A stretch of DNA of 14,721 bases from Clostridiales bacterium (GCA_026416355.1 JAOAFH010000059.1:1-14721); one strand, 5' to 3'. Numbered from the stretch's first letter, positions 1 through 7,377 are shown. The notes: a model not told the origin generated them from the letters alone. Translations and numbers: made by a program.

Positions 1-69
1 AATGTATAACTTCTTTTTAAGGTAAAATAAGAAGGGGCTGAAACAAAGTTGAACTAAGAGGGGGTTAAT

Positions 70-390
70 ATGGCAAAACTTTTTTATAAAGATAGTGAAA
101 TATGTAATGTATATATAGCTAATAACTTTAAAGACAGGTTATTTGGATATATGTTTAGAAAAAAGCCACACCACGAGGCAATATTGTTTAATCCCTGCAA
201 TAGCATACACACATTTTTTATGAAGTTTAATATAGATGTACTTTTTCTAAATAAAGATATGGAAGTTATAAAAAAAATAGATGGATTAGAAAAAGGAAGG
301 GTTGTATATTTAAGAGATGCTTGTTATGTGGTAGAGGCAAAAGAGGGGGCATTTAGTAAAGTAAAAGAGGGAGAGAAATTATATTATTAA
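70..390 (+). CDS. DUF192 family protein (COG1430)
   Basis: A 106-residue protein of the DUF192 family, small beta-rich proteins of unknown biochemical function. The family signature is visible in the middle: CNSIHTFFMKFNIDVLF (residues 43-59), with the conserved cysteine-x-SIHT and FMxFxIDVxF pattern, preceded by a RLFGYMFR stretch resembling the family's 'GLM' region. The length matches the bare domain. There is no signal peptide, whereas many Gram-negative members are exported. The start is an ATG preceded by AGAGGGGG at 57-64. It stands alone: the neighbour downstream is convergent and separated by 337 bp. Family assignment is firm; the cellular role is unknown. Confidence 0.85.
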   Translation: MAKLFYKDSEICNVYIANNFKDRLFGYMFRKKPHHEAILFNPCNSIHTFFMKFNIDVLFLNKDMEVIKKIDGLEKGRVVYLRDACYVVEAKEGAFSKVKEGEKLYY

Positions 391-486
391 TCTTGAGATT
401 ACGGATATAAAATTTATTTATAAAATAGTTTGGCAGGGAGTTAATGTACTTAATTTATATAAAAATTTAATTGTGCTCAGAAAGTA

Positions 487-697
487 AGAGCCATTAAACA
501 ATTAAAGAAGTATATTGATATAAGCATTAGAACCTCTTAGATTTTCGACTTTAAAAATTCTGTAATTCGGCACACGGATGTGCCGAGCCGAGTCGCTACC
601 ATGGACGGTGGCTGACGAGGGTAGGAATTTTTAAATAAAGAAAATCATAGAGGTTCTTTGTGAAATATCATAATACTTCGTAATTGTTAATGGCTCT
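487..697. repeat. 211-bp imperfect palindrome with structured GC-rich head
   Basis: This lies between the convergent DUF192 gene and the exported-protein gene. About 57 base pairs form a single long interrupted stem in seven blocks: 487-497/687-697 (AGAGCCATTAA), 499-504/681-686, 507-513/673-679, 516-521/665-670, 529-537/649-657 (AGAACCTCT), 540-546/640-646 and 550-560/625-635 (TTTAAAAATTC). The tip (562-624) is far more GC-rich than its surroundings and holds two hairpins, 568-585 (CGGCACA, loop CGGA) and 595-612 (GCTACC, loop ATGGAC, one G-U pair). No ORF or transposase lies inside. It could be a MITE-like non-autonomous mobile element, a large structured RNA, or a shared transcription barrier. 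The pairing is directly visible; the class is not known to me. Confidence 0.85.
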
Positions 698-727
698 TTT
701 TACAGCAGCTAGTGTGATAATCAAATT

Positions 728-2725
728 TTATACAGCTCCATCACTATAAAAAGATATTGCAAATTTAACAGCTTCAACTTGTTTCTTAACCCATTCATCA
801 AGCTTTTCATTGGCTGCCCATCCTTTTTTAGTAGCAGAAGATTTAATATATGGTTCAAGTGCTTTTTCAATTCCAAGTGCAGTTAAATCAAAAGTTGCAG
901 ATTTAAGTGCTTCAACAACACCCTTTCTTTGACCAGAGTCATCATCTACATCCCAATACCAGTGCCAAACGAATTTGTATAAAAAGAAACTTGATACCCA
1001 TTGAATTGATAAAGAAGGATCATTTGTAACAACGGCATCTATACTATTTCCACTTATTCCTTGGAACCTAGATGATAAATAATCCATTGCAAATTCATAC
1101 CAGTTTTTAGACTTGTTATATATCATCTTAGATATTAGGTCAATAAGAGTATCTCTAATTTGGGTAACAGCATATGCCCCGATAGGTCCTGTAAGTGTTC
1201 CTACAACACCTGAAAATGCTCTATCTCCAATCCATTGAGTCCATTCAGCATAATATATTGCCTTATCATACCATTTTGCATCATCTATTAGACTTTGTGC
1301 TTGATTAGTTAATGCATTATAGGCAATATCCCAACATTCTTTTCTAAACCTCTTTAAATCTTCTACACCATATAGGTCTTTTCTTTCTTCTAATTCTTTA
1401 ATCTTTTTATCCTGTACGTCCTTTGGCATAAATTCTTTAATTATTTTAATACAGTTTTCATATTCTTGTTTCCATGAAGAAGTTTCAGATAGATATGCAG
1501 GCCTTATTTCAACTGGAATATTTATAGCATATTCTTTATCTTCATCAGTTAAATACGCAGGTATATTTCCTTTAAAGGACTCTCCCTTTTTGCCAGGAAC
1601 AATATAGCTTGTATTAAGTTTATAGACAGCTGAACTTATATTAGAAGGTCTAATTCTATCGTATTTTATTTCAAAACCAGAACCTTCAAATACATTTTGT
1701 GAAGTTGTATCTGATGTTTCTACATCTCCAATAGATAGGTTTTCTTCAAGAAGTTGAGACTTTGAAACAACGCGTTTTTGATTTTTGTCCCATTTCAAAT
1801 ATACTAAATCAAGTTCTGAAACTATCATTTCACCTTTTTCGTTTTTATCGCCTTTTACAATACAATAGCCTGTGTCTCTGCTAAGTCCACTTTGGATATA
1901 TAGCCCTTCTCTAAATACAGTTACATTGAGATAATCTGAAATTTCTATTTCTCCATCAGTTGCAGTTACTGTAATTTTGCCTGTGTCGTAGTATGATGTA
2001 AATTTTGTTGAGTCAGTATCTACTGTATCATTTTCTGTTATTGTTAAAACACCCTTATCGCCTAATTTTGACTTAACTTCAAAATCATATGAACATAATT
2101 TTTCAGCTAAGCTATCCATTGAAAAATTAATGCTCCATTGTTTGTTTGCAGGACATGATACAGAAACTGAAACTTCACTTGTTTCTCCTGTTTTAGAAAG
2201 GAATGAAATTTTATCAGGTTTTAGAACCAATTGAGGTTTTGCCTCAAAGGCTAATTTAATCTTTTTTCTATATTTTTTCTTTTGAAATATTGCTTCTGCA
2301 ACAATAGTAACACTTTTTGGAGGTTTATCCCCAAGCTCTGAAGTTATACCGTATACATCTATTGCAACCCAATCCTCAACAGATACTTTATTTCCTAGGC
2401 TTATCCAGTTTGAGCCACTTTGTACAGAAAACTCTATGCTAGATGTTACATCTGGAAGAACAACTTCTCCTTTTTCTGTGGATATCAAAAATTGAGCATA
2501 TACATATACAGGCTCTGTACTTCCCTCAATTATTTTTCCATCTGAAGGCATCTTAGCAGTTCTTAATATACCTAAATCTAATGCACCATCGTTATCCTTA
2601 CTATCGGAATTTTCATTGTCACATGAGCCTAAAATTCCAAGAATTGCGCCAATTAATGCACTTGCACCTGCAGCACCAAAGTTGGTACTACTTGAATTTG
2701 TAACAAAACCACGCCTATACTTCAT
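728..2725 (-). CDS. Exported Ig-like protein with N-terminal GFVTNSSSTNF motif, putative lipoprotein
   Basis: A 665-residue protein of unrecognised family. The N terminus reads MKYRRGFVTNSSSTNF, followed by a glycine/alanine-rich hydrophobic stretch (about 16-34) ending in LGSC, a plausible lipobox with Cys35, then an acidic linker. Roughly residues 60-400 look beta-rich and Ig-like. The region from about 410 is helical and charged, with a hydrophobic glycine-rich stretch near 505-530. RRGFV also resembles a Tat twin-arginine motif. The (R)GFVxNSSSxxF N terminus is, from memory, a recurring start on otherwise unrelated clostridial proteins. It begins 4 bp after the radical SAM gene, whose end supplies the AAGGGGA ribosome site, so the two are coupled. 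Inference: a cell-surface protein that is the substrate of the adjacent radical SAM enzyme. Lipoprotein versus Tat versus leader-modified export is undecided. Confidence 0.7.
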   Translation of the reverse strand: MKYRRGFVTNSSSTNFGAAGASALIGAILGILGSCDNENSDSKDNDGALDLGILRTAKMPSDGKIIEGSTEPVYVYAQFLISTEKGEVVLPDVTSSIEFSVQSGSNWISLGNKVSVEDWVAIDVYGITSELGDKPPKSVTIVAEAIFQKKKYRKKIKLAFEAKPQLVLKPDKISFLSKTGETSEVSVSVSCPANKQWSINFSMDSLAEKLCSYDFEVKSKLGDKGVLTITENDTVDTDSTKFTSYYDTGKITVTATDGEIEISDYLNVTVFREGLYIQSGLSRDTGYCIVKGDKNEKGEMIVSELDLVYLKWDKNQKRVVSKSQLLEENLSIGDVETSDTTSQNVFEGSGFEIKYDRIRPSNISSAVYKLNTSYIVPGKKGESFKGNIPAYLTDEDKEYAINIPVEIRPAYLSETSSWKQEYENCIKIIKEFMPKDVQDKKIKELEERKDLYGVEDLKRFRKECWDIAYNALTNQAQSLIDDAKWYDKAIYYAEWTQWIGDRAFSGVVGTLTGPIGAYAVTQIRDTLIDLISKMIYNKSKNWYEFAMDYLSSRFQGISGNSIDAVVTNDPSLSIQWVSSFFLYKFVWHWYWDVDDDSGQRKGVVEALKSATFDLTALGIEKALEPYIKSSATKKGWAANEKLDEWVKKQVEAVKFAISFYSDGAV

Positions 2726-2729
2726 TTAC

Positions 2730-3797
2730 TCATCCCCTTTCATTACATAGGGTAATTTTACTTGTTATTGGACAACCACCCATACAATACTCATGTTTTG
2801 AGCAATTTACACATGAAGTTTTAAATTTAGAAATAAAGTCTTGAAAAACATTGCTATTCCATGCATCTTCTATTGATGTTTTATTTATATCTACATCAAA
2901 ATTACCTGTTCTTTCAAAGCTGCAAGGAGACATTTTAAGGTCTGGAGATATATATGCGGAAAATCTTCCTGCCTCGCAAGCATCATAACATAATGGGCTT
3001 ATTTCATCTGAAAAGTTTACAACTGCTGGAACAAAGCAACTGTCAAATCCCACTTTATCAATATTTTCTTCCATAAGACTTATTAAAGTTTTAAGCCTTG
3101 TATCAGTGACTCTTAATATATTTTCATCTCTTCCTTGACCTATTGGCTTGTATAGCAGAAAAATAATTCTGTTTAATGCTGGATAATTTTTTATGTTATT
3201 TAAAAAATCAATTGCTTTATTTATAGTTTTGTTGCTCAATACAAAATGAATATTTGTAGTAATCCCTTCTTCTAAAAATAGGTTTAACGCTCTATTTGAA
3301 AATTCATCTTCATAAAAGCTAACTGCACAGGCACCACAATATTTTTTTAGCATTTTTGCTTTTTCCTTAGTTATAAAATATCCTGAGGTTGTTAGATTAG
3401 GGATTATATTATTTTCTCTTGTAAATGAAAGTATTTCCTCTATATTTTCATGTGCGTCAGGGTCACCTCTACCACCTAGCGCAACTTGAAAAACCTTATT
3501 CTTGGATTCTTTTATTATTTTTTTATAATCATCTAATGCCATGTTAGGTTGATTTATATATTTTCCACTTTGATAGCAGTCGATTGTGCAATTGCCTGAA
3601 AGACCTCTTTGACAATGCCCCATTATACCTATATCAAGTAGATGGGGATATGATGCTCTAAAGGGTTCATTGTTTGTATCATGGCCATTTTTATCTAATA
3701 TACCTGTTCTTAAATAATCACCATTTTCAATATTGAAATATGAAACAAAATTATATTTTCTATCATGAATTTTAATTATTTTATTTTTGTTCAACAT
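2730..3797 (-). CDS. Radical SAM/SPASM maturase-like enzyme, atypical CX7CX3C motif
   Basis: A 355-residue radical SAM protein with a C-terminal SPASM region. The cluster-binding cysteines are C62, C70 and C74 (HCQRGLSGNCTIDCYQSG), giving CX7CX3C rather than the usual CX3CX2C. The GGxGDP motif at 108-113 fits the radical SAM 'GGE'-like SAM-binding strand. SPASM cysteines follow: C270, C274, C292, then C329-x2-C332-x5-C338-x3-C342 and C351, enough for auxiliary [4Fe-4S] clusters. SPASM enzymes typically modify ribosomally made peptides or act as sulfatase maturases. No small precursor peptide is seen nearby, so the likely substrate is the protein encoded immediately downstream. The start is an ATG with GAGGGGG upstream. 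It overlaps the end of the membrane-protein gene by 17 bp, indicating translational coupling. Fold assignment is secure; substrate and reaction are inferred. Confidence 0.88.
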   Translation of the reverse strand: MLNKNKIIKIHDRKYNFVSYFNIENGDYLRTGILDKNGHDTNNEPFRASYPHLLDIGIMGHCQRGLSGNCTIDCYQSGKYINQPNMALDDYKKIIKESKNKVFQVALGGRGDPDAHENIEEILSFTRENNIIPNLTTSGYFITKEKAKMLKKYCGACAVSFYEDEFSNRALNLFLEEGITTNIHFVLSNKTINKAIDFLNNIKNYPALNRIIFLLYKPIGQGRDENILRVTDTRLKTLISLMEENIDKVGFDSCFVPAVVNFSDEISPLCYDACEAGRFSAYISPDLKMSPCSFERTGNFDVDINKTSIEDAWNSNVFQDFISKFKTSCVNCSKHEYCMGGCPITSKITLCNERG

Positions 3798-4626
3798 TCT
3801 TCCCCCTCAAGTTCATAAAGATGCCAGCTAAAAGTAAAATTCCTCCGATAACATAGCCTGTATAGTCATAATATGAGTTTGTAAATCTAATGAAAGTAAA
3901 TAATATTGATGACACAAACCCTAATGACATTGAACCAATTGACAGGAAGATATAGTTATGACCTATTGATGTGTTCTTGTTTATTTTCTTTAGAAATGCC
4001 CTAAACAATCTAACAAAAACATCACCATAACCTCTGTATAGGGAGTTTAAAAGAGTGAATGCAGTTAGTAGAGAAATAAAGTATTTATCTATTTTATTGT
4101 TTCTAGTTAATAGATTTGAAATAATAAATGAAAATCCTATTGATTTTAAAACTACTGAAAGTGACTTTCCCTTTAAACTAACATAGGATTCTTTTATTAA
4201 ACCAATTGTTTTTAAATATCTTGTGTAAACACTTGATATTCCTTCTGATTTAATAGATTTTATAGTTGGTATTATGCTCCTATTTATTGCAATTAGATAT
4301 AATCCTTTTGCTAAAAAGTTGTTATATGTGCTTGTAATAAAAATAAGTGTCTTTACTAGGGTGGAAATTGGTTTTGGGAGTGTCATAATTCTAAAATCTG
4401 ATATACTCTCAAGAGATGTCCAAGCAATCACAAGTGGTAAAAGCCATAACATATTTTGAGATATGAAGTTTGGAATGTTTTTGAAATTTGTATAGATAAT
4501 GGACTTTAGAAGTTTTACAAAATCATCATTTGTTTCTTTAAAGGACGTGATTTCAAGGGAGATAACCTCAACTTCTCCATCATTGTCAATAACAACTGGA
4601 AGGGGAGGTGCCTTTTGATTTGACAT
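3781..4626 (-). CDS. Multi-pass membrane protein of radical SAM operon
   Basis: A 281-residue protein of no family I recognise, first gene of the three-gene minus-strand operon. It has a short cytoplasmic-looking N terminus (proline-rich APPLPVV, then acidic) and about six candidate membrane segments near residues 57-74, 86-112, 155-173, 181-198, 224-246 and 256-273. No ATPase, peptidase or transporter signature is visible. The ribosome site AGGAGG sits 7 bases before the ATG, and its 3' end overlaps the radical SAM gene. By position it could export, anchor or protect against the exported protein of the operon. This is context only. Confidence 0.75.
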   Translation of the reverse strand: MSNQKAPPLPVVIDNDGEVEVISLEITSFKETNDDFVKLLKSIIYTNFKNIPNFISQNMLWLLPLVIAWTSLESISDFRIMTLPKPISTLVKTLIFITSTYNNFLAKGLYLIAINRSIIPTIKSIKSEGISSVYTRYLKTIGLIKESYVSLKGKSLSVVLKSIGFSFIISNLLTRNNKIDKYFISLLTAFTLLNSLYRGYGDVFVRLFRAFLKKINKNTSIGHNYIFLSIGSMSLGFVSSILFTFIRFTNSYYDYTGYVIGGILLLAGIFMNLRGKNVEQK

Positions 4627-4686
4627 ACAATCGCCTCCTAATTTAAAAATTTAAAATAAAATTTCAAGAAAAATACTATTAATTTA

Positions 4687-4715
4687 ATTGTAAGGGGGCT
4701 ACTACCTAAAGTCAA
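4687..4715 (-). promoter_or_regulatory. Promoter of the membrane protein/radical SAM/exported protein operon
   Basis: On the minus strand, TTGACT and TACAAT are separated by exactly 17 bp, a near-consensus sigma-A promoter. It would start transcription about 50 bases before the operon's first ATG. Only this one good promoter is visible for the three genes. Confidence 0.75.
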
Positions 4716-4741
4716 TTAGAAGATTAAATAATAACATAAAT

Positions 4742-4771
4742 TTAAACAATGCTAATTAGGTAAAATATAAT
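4742..4771 (+). promoter_or_regulatory. Possible promoter of the FtsA-like gene
   Basis: TTAAAC and a perfect TATAAT are 18 bp apart, upstream of the FtsA-like gene. A second TATAAT lies at 4794-4799 without a good -35. The area is so AT-rich that chance matches are expected; treat the exact site as tentative. Confidence 0.35.
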
Positions 4772-4824
4772 AGAATTATGTCGATAATATATGTATAATT
4801 TATATTGGTGGACTATAAGTTTAA

Positions 4825-4840
4825 TCTAAATTAATTTAGA
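4825..4840. promoter_or_regulatory. 16-bp perfect palindrome before the FtsA-like gene
   Basis: TCTAAATTAATTTAGA is perfectly self-complementary and is bracketed by TTGGT (4805-4809) and ACCAA (4845-4849), which can pair as an outer stem. It lies 41 bases before the GTG start, so it could be an operator or a 5'-leader hairpin. AT richness lowers its significance. Confidence 0.4.
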
Positions 4841-4881
4841 AAATACCAACGATATTTAAATAAAGGGACAGAGGTGGTTAT

Positions 4882-6669
4882 GTGGAAAATTTGAGGTTTG
4901 CCCTTGACATTGGAACAAGAACGGTAATAGGAATTGCTTATACATATGAAGAAGAAAAAATAAAAATAGTTGATGAAGAAATACTAGAACATAAAAAAAG
5001 AGCAATGATGGATGGACAAGTTCATGATATACAAGCTGTTTCAGATGTTGCACTAGAGGTTAAAAAGAGAATAGAAGAAAGACAAAATATAGAGTTTAAA
5101 AAAGTTTCAATTGCTGCAGCAGGTAGAATATTAAAGACCACAAGGGCTAAAGCTGAAATATCCCTAAAGGAAGGTACAATAATAGATAGTGAGGTTATTA
5201 GCACACTAGAGATGGAGGCGCTATCTAATGCATATTCTAACTTGGATTTAGAGGATAGCAATGAAGTCTTTTATTGTGTGGGGTATAGTGTAATAAACTA
5301 CTATTTAAACGACTATGTTATAACTTCCCTTGAGGGTCACAAAGGCAAAAAGGCATCTGTTGAGCTTCTTGCTACTTTTCTTCCACAATCAGTAGTTGAT
5401 AGCCTATACTCTGTTATTAAAAATATAGGTCTTGAGGTAGAAGGATTAACTCTAGAGCCTATTGCTGCAATGAATGCTGTAATACCAAAGGAGCTTAGAC
5501 TTTTAAATCTAGCCCTTGTTGACATTGGAGCTGGAACATCGGACATTGCAATAACAAAAGAGGGAACTGTCGTTGCATATGGTATGGTTCCATTTGCAGG
5601 TGATGAGATAACAGAAACAATATGTCATCATTTGGTTGTTGATTTTAATACAGCTGAGGAGATAAAGACAGCATTAAATACTAAAAAGAAAACATATAAA
5701 TACATAGATGTTTTGGGAAATACAAAAACAGTTAAATTAGATGAAATTAAAAGGGCTATCCAGACAAATGTTGAAAGGCTTGCAGAGTTAATATCTGAAA
5801 AGATAATAGAGTTAAACGGAAAATCACCTAATGCTGTGTTTTTAGTAGGTGGTGGAAGTCAGGTAGTTAAGCTATCTGAAGAGGTATCTAAAAAGCTTAA
5901 TTTACCTAAAGATAGGGTTGCAGTTAGGGGAATTGAAGCTATTAAAAATGTTATATATTATGGAACAAAACTAAATGGACCTGATTGTGTAACTCCTATT
6001 GGAATTGCAATTAATTCTATAAATTCATCTAATAGTTTTATTACCGTTAAGGTAAATGGCAAAGAGGTTAAGCTATATAACTCCGGAAAGCAAAGAATTT
6101 CAAATGCTTTATCTTTAATGGGGATAAATCCACATCAATTATTTGGACGATTAGGTAAGGGAATAGCCATAAAAATAAATGGACAGGAAAAAAGATTTTT
6201 TGGAGAACCTGCAAAGCCTGCAATGATATTTAAAAATGGAGAAATTGCAACACTCATTGATGGTGTTGATGATGGAGATGATATTTTAATCAACTATGCG
6301 GCAGATGGAAAAGATGCATTGATATATTTAAAGGATATTTTAAATGAAAATCAAACTGCAAAGGTTAATGGAATAGATCAACCAAATGACTATATTTTAA
6401 AAGATGGAGATGAAGTTTTAATTTTATCATCACAAGAAAAAGTAGAGACAATTAAAGATAGCATAACTGTTCTAGTAAACGGTTCACCAATTACATTACC
6501 TCAAAAAGAAGAAGGCTATATATTTGTAGATATATTTAATTATGTAGACATAGATATAAAAAATGCAAAATCAGTTAAGCTAATATTAAATGACAAAGAA
6601 GCATCATTTACAGACAAGATAAACGATGGGGACAAAATAGGCATTGACTGGCAGCCTCATCACATATAA
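4882..6669 (+). CDS. FtsA/actin-fold cell-division-like ATPase with C-terminal beta-grasp-like repeats
   Basis: A 595-residue actin-superfamily protein of the FtsA/PilM type. It shows the phosphate-1 motif ALDIGTRTVIG (7-17), a probable SHS2/1C insertion (about 75-165), the phosphate-2 motif DIGAGTSD (214-221) and the adenosine motif VFLVGGGSQ (319-327). FtsA itself ends in a short amphipathic membrane helix; this protein instead carries about 210 extra residues. These contain repeated VNG/ING strands (389-393, 430-434, 493-497, 530-534) and DGD turns (464, 508, 582), like tandem ubiquitin-like beta-grasp units. The start is GTG: GAGGTGG lies 4 bases upstream, and the overlapping ATG at 4880 is in a frame that stops at once. 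The last codons and the stop lie inside a terminator hairpin. It is a single-gene unit, divergent from the radical SAM operon. Role in division or a pilus-like assembly is inferred from family. Confidence 0.8.
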   Translation: MENLRFALDIGTRTVIGIAYTYEEEKIKIVDEEILEHKKRAMMDGQVHDIQAVSDVALEVKKRIEERQNIEFKKVSIAAAGRILKTTRAKAEISLKEGTIIDSEVISTLEMEALSNAYSNLDLEDSNEVFYCVGYSVINYYLNDYVITSLEGHKGKKASVELLATFLPQSVVDSLYSVIKNIGLEVEGLTLEPIAAMNAVIPKELRLLNLALVDIGAGTSDIAITKEGTVVAYGMVPFAGDEITETICHHLVVDFNTAEEIKTALNTKKKTYKYIDVLGNTKTVKLDEIKRAIQTNVERLAELISEKIIELNGKSPNAVFLVGGGSQVVKLSEEVSKKLNLPKDRVAVRGIEAIKNVIYYGTKLNGPDCVTPIGIAINSINSSNSFITVKVNGKEVKLYNSGKQRISNALSLMGINPHQLFGRLGKGIAIKINGQEKRFFGEPAKPAMIFKNGEIATLIDGVDDGDDILINYAADGKDALIYLKDILNENQTAKVNGIDQPNDYILKDGDEVLILSSQEKVETIKDSITVLVNGSPITLPQKEEGYIFVDIFNYVDIDIKNAKSVKLILNDKEASFTDKINDGDKIGIDWQPHHI

Positions 6670-6690
6670 CATTTGATGAGGCTGCATTTT
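6651..6690 (+). terminator. Repeat-family terminator copy A, overlapping the FtsA-like stop codon
   Basis: The perfect 11-bp stem GCAGCCTCATC/GATGAGGCTGC closes the 13-nt loop ACATATAACATTT and is followed by ATTTT. The TAA stop of the FtsA-like gene (6667-6669) lies in the loop. The minus strand lacks a T-tract after the hairpin, so it acts mainly for the plus-strand gene. Confidence 0.85.
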
Positions 6691-7309
6691 AAATAATTCC
6701 CTTGTTTATGCCACCCCAAAGATAAAGTGTTGCAACAGTTCTATAAGGACTAAACTTATTACTAAATTCAATTAGGAAATCTTTTTTAGGCAGTTCAGGC
6801 AAGTTATAAAGCCATTGAACTGCTTTTTTAATTCCTAAATCATGTATAGAGAAAACATCTATTCTTCCAAGTGAAAATATTAAAAACATTTCAGCAGTCC
6901 ATTGACCAATTCCCTTAACTTGAGTTAGTTCTTTAATAATCTCTTCATCGCTAAGACCATCAATTTTTTCTATATTTATTAACCCATCTTTTACCTTTTG
7001 AGCAAGGTCTTTGACATATATAATTTTTGTTTTAGACATTCCTGCCTCTCTTAAACTTTCATCTACACAATTGAGTATGTTACTAGGATTAACTTCACCT
7101 AATAAATTAACAACTCTCTTCCATATTGAATCAGCAGCCTTCATTGAGAGCTGTTGTCCTATAATCGATTGTACAAGAGAAGAAAAATAGTTTTTATCAA
7201 GGGTAAGTTCTATATCTCCAACTTGTTCTATAAGTTTTTTTAGTTTGGTATCTTTGTTCATAACTTCTAAAACAATAGGAGTTTGTGGCGTTAGTATAAT
7301 CTTATCCAA
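6689..7309 (-). CDS. DNA-3-methyladenine glycosylase II (AlkA-type, HhH-GPD)
   Basis: A 206-residue base-excision-repair glycosylase, removing alkylated purines from DNA. The helix-hairpin-helix is clear (LTQVKGIGQWTAEMFL, 128-143), followed by DVFSIHDLGI with the expected catalytic aspartate at D157. The SIIGQQLS segment (48-55) and SPYRTVATLYLW (187-198) are typical of the family. There is no C-terminal four-cysteine [4Fe-4S] loop, which separates it from Nth and MutY. It is shorter than E. coli AlkA because it lacks that protein's N-terminal domain, as is common in Firmicutes. The start is TTG, chosen because a perfect AGGAGG lies 7 bases upstream and no ATG fits. Its 3' end stops 4 bases from the copy A hairpin. 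Confidence 0.88.
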   Translation of the reverse strand: MDKIILTPQTPIVLEVMNKDTKLKKLIEQVGDIELTLDKNYFSSLVQSIIGQQLSMKAADSIWKRVVNLLGEVNPSNILNCVDESLREAGMSKTKIIYVKDLAQKVKDGLINIEKIDGLSDEEIIKELTQVKGIGQWTAEMFLIFSLGRIDVFSIHDLGIKKAVQWLYNLPELPKKDFLIEFSNKFSPYRTVATLYLWGGINKGII

Positions 7310-7316
7310 AGTATCT

Positions 7317-7322
7317 CCTCCT
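7317..7322 (-). promoter_or_regulatory. Ribosome binding site fixing the TTG start of the AlkA-type gene
   Basis: A perfect AGGAGG on the minus strand ends 7 bases before TTG (7309-7307). This spacing is what decides the non-ATG start. Confidence 0.75.
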
Positions 7323-7330
7323 TAAAAATA

Positions 7331-7377
7331 AATGGCATCCTCATCACATATAACATTTGATAGGAAGGATGGTTTTT
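7331..7377 (+). repeat. Repeat-family hairpin copy B, left edge of the Argonaute island
   Basis: It begins with AATGGCATCCTCATCACATA and contains the full conserved loop (7346-7358). The 3' half is altered: CATCCT (7336-7341) pairs with AGGATG (7366-7371), but the inner stem is disrupted, leaving ATC/GAT next to the loop. Five T's follow. It sits between divergent genes, where no plus-strand transcript needs a terminator, so it may be a displaced or inserted copy. Its first 20 bases recur exactly at 11161-11180. Confidence 0.75.

Noticed and set aside
586..640. Possible hammerhead ribozyme (CTGACGAG at 612-619 matches the CUGANGA core)
   Set aside because: The hairpin before it leaves a non-pairing position 1.1/2.1 if C612 is C3, the required GAAA segment is absent, and the cleavage-site triplet does not fit.
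487..697. Retron msr-msd or other reverse-transcriptase-linked ncRNA
   Set aside because: A long hairpin between inverted repeats is suggestive, but no reverse transcriptase gene lies anywhere in the window.
4274..5546. Short ORFs at 4274-4459 (+), 4856-5053 (-), 5022-5261 (-) and 5337-5546 (-)
   Set aside because: They lie opposite well-supported genes, have no convincing ribosome sites and show low-complexity or antisense-like compositions.
6689..7309. Endonuclease III (Nth) rather than AlkA-type glycosylase
   Set aside because: There is no C-terminal four-cysteine iron-sulfur loop, and the catalytic lysine context of Nth is absent.
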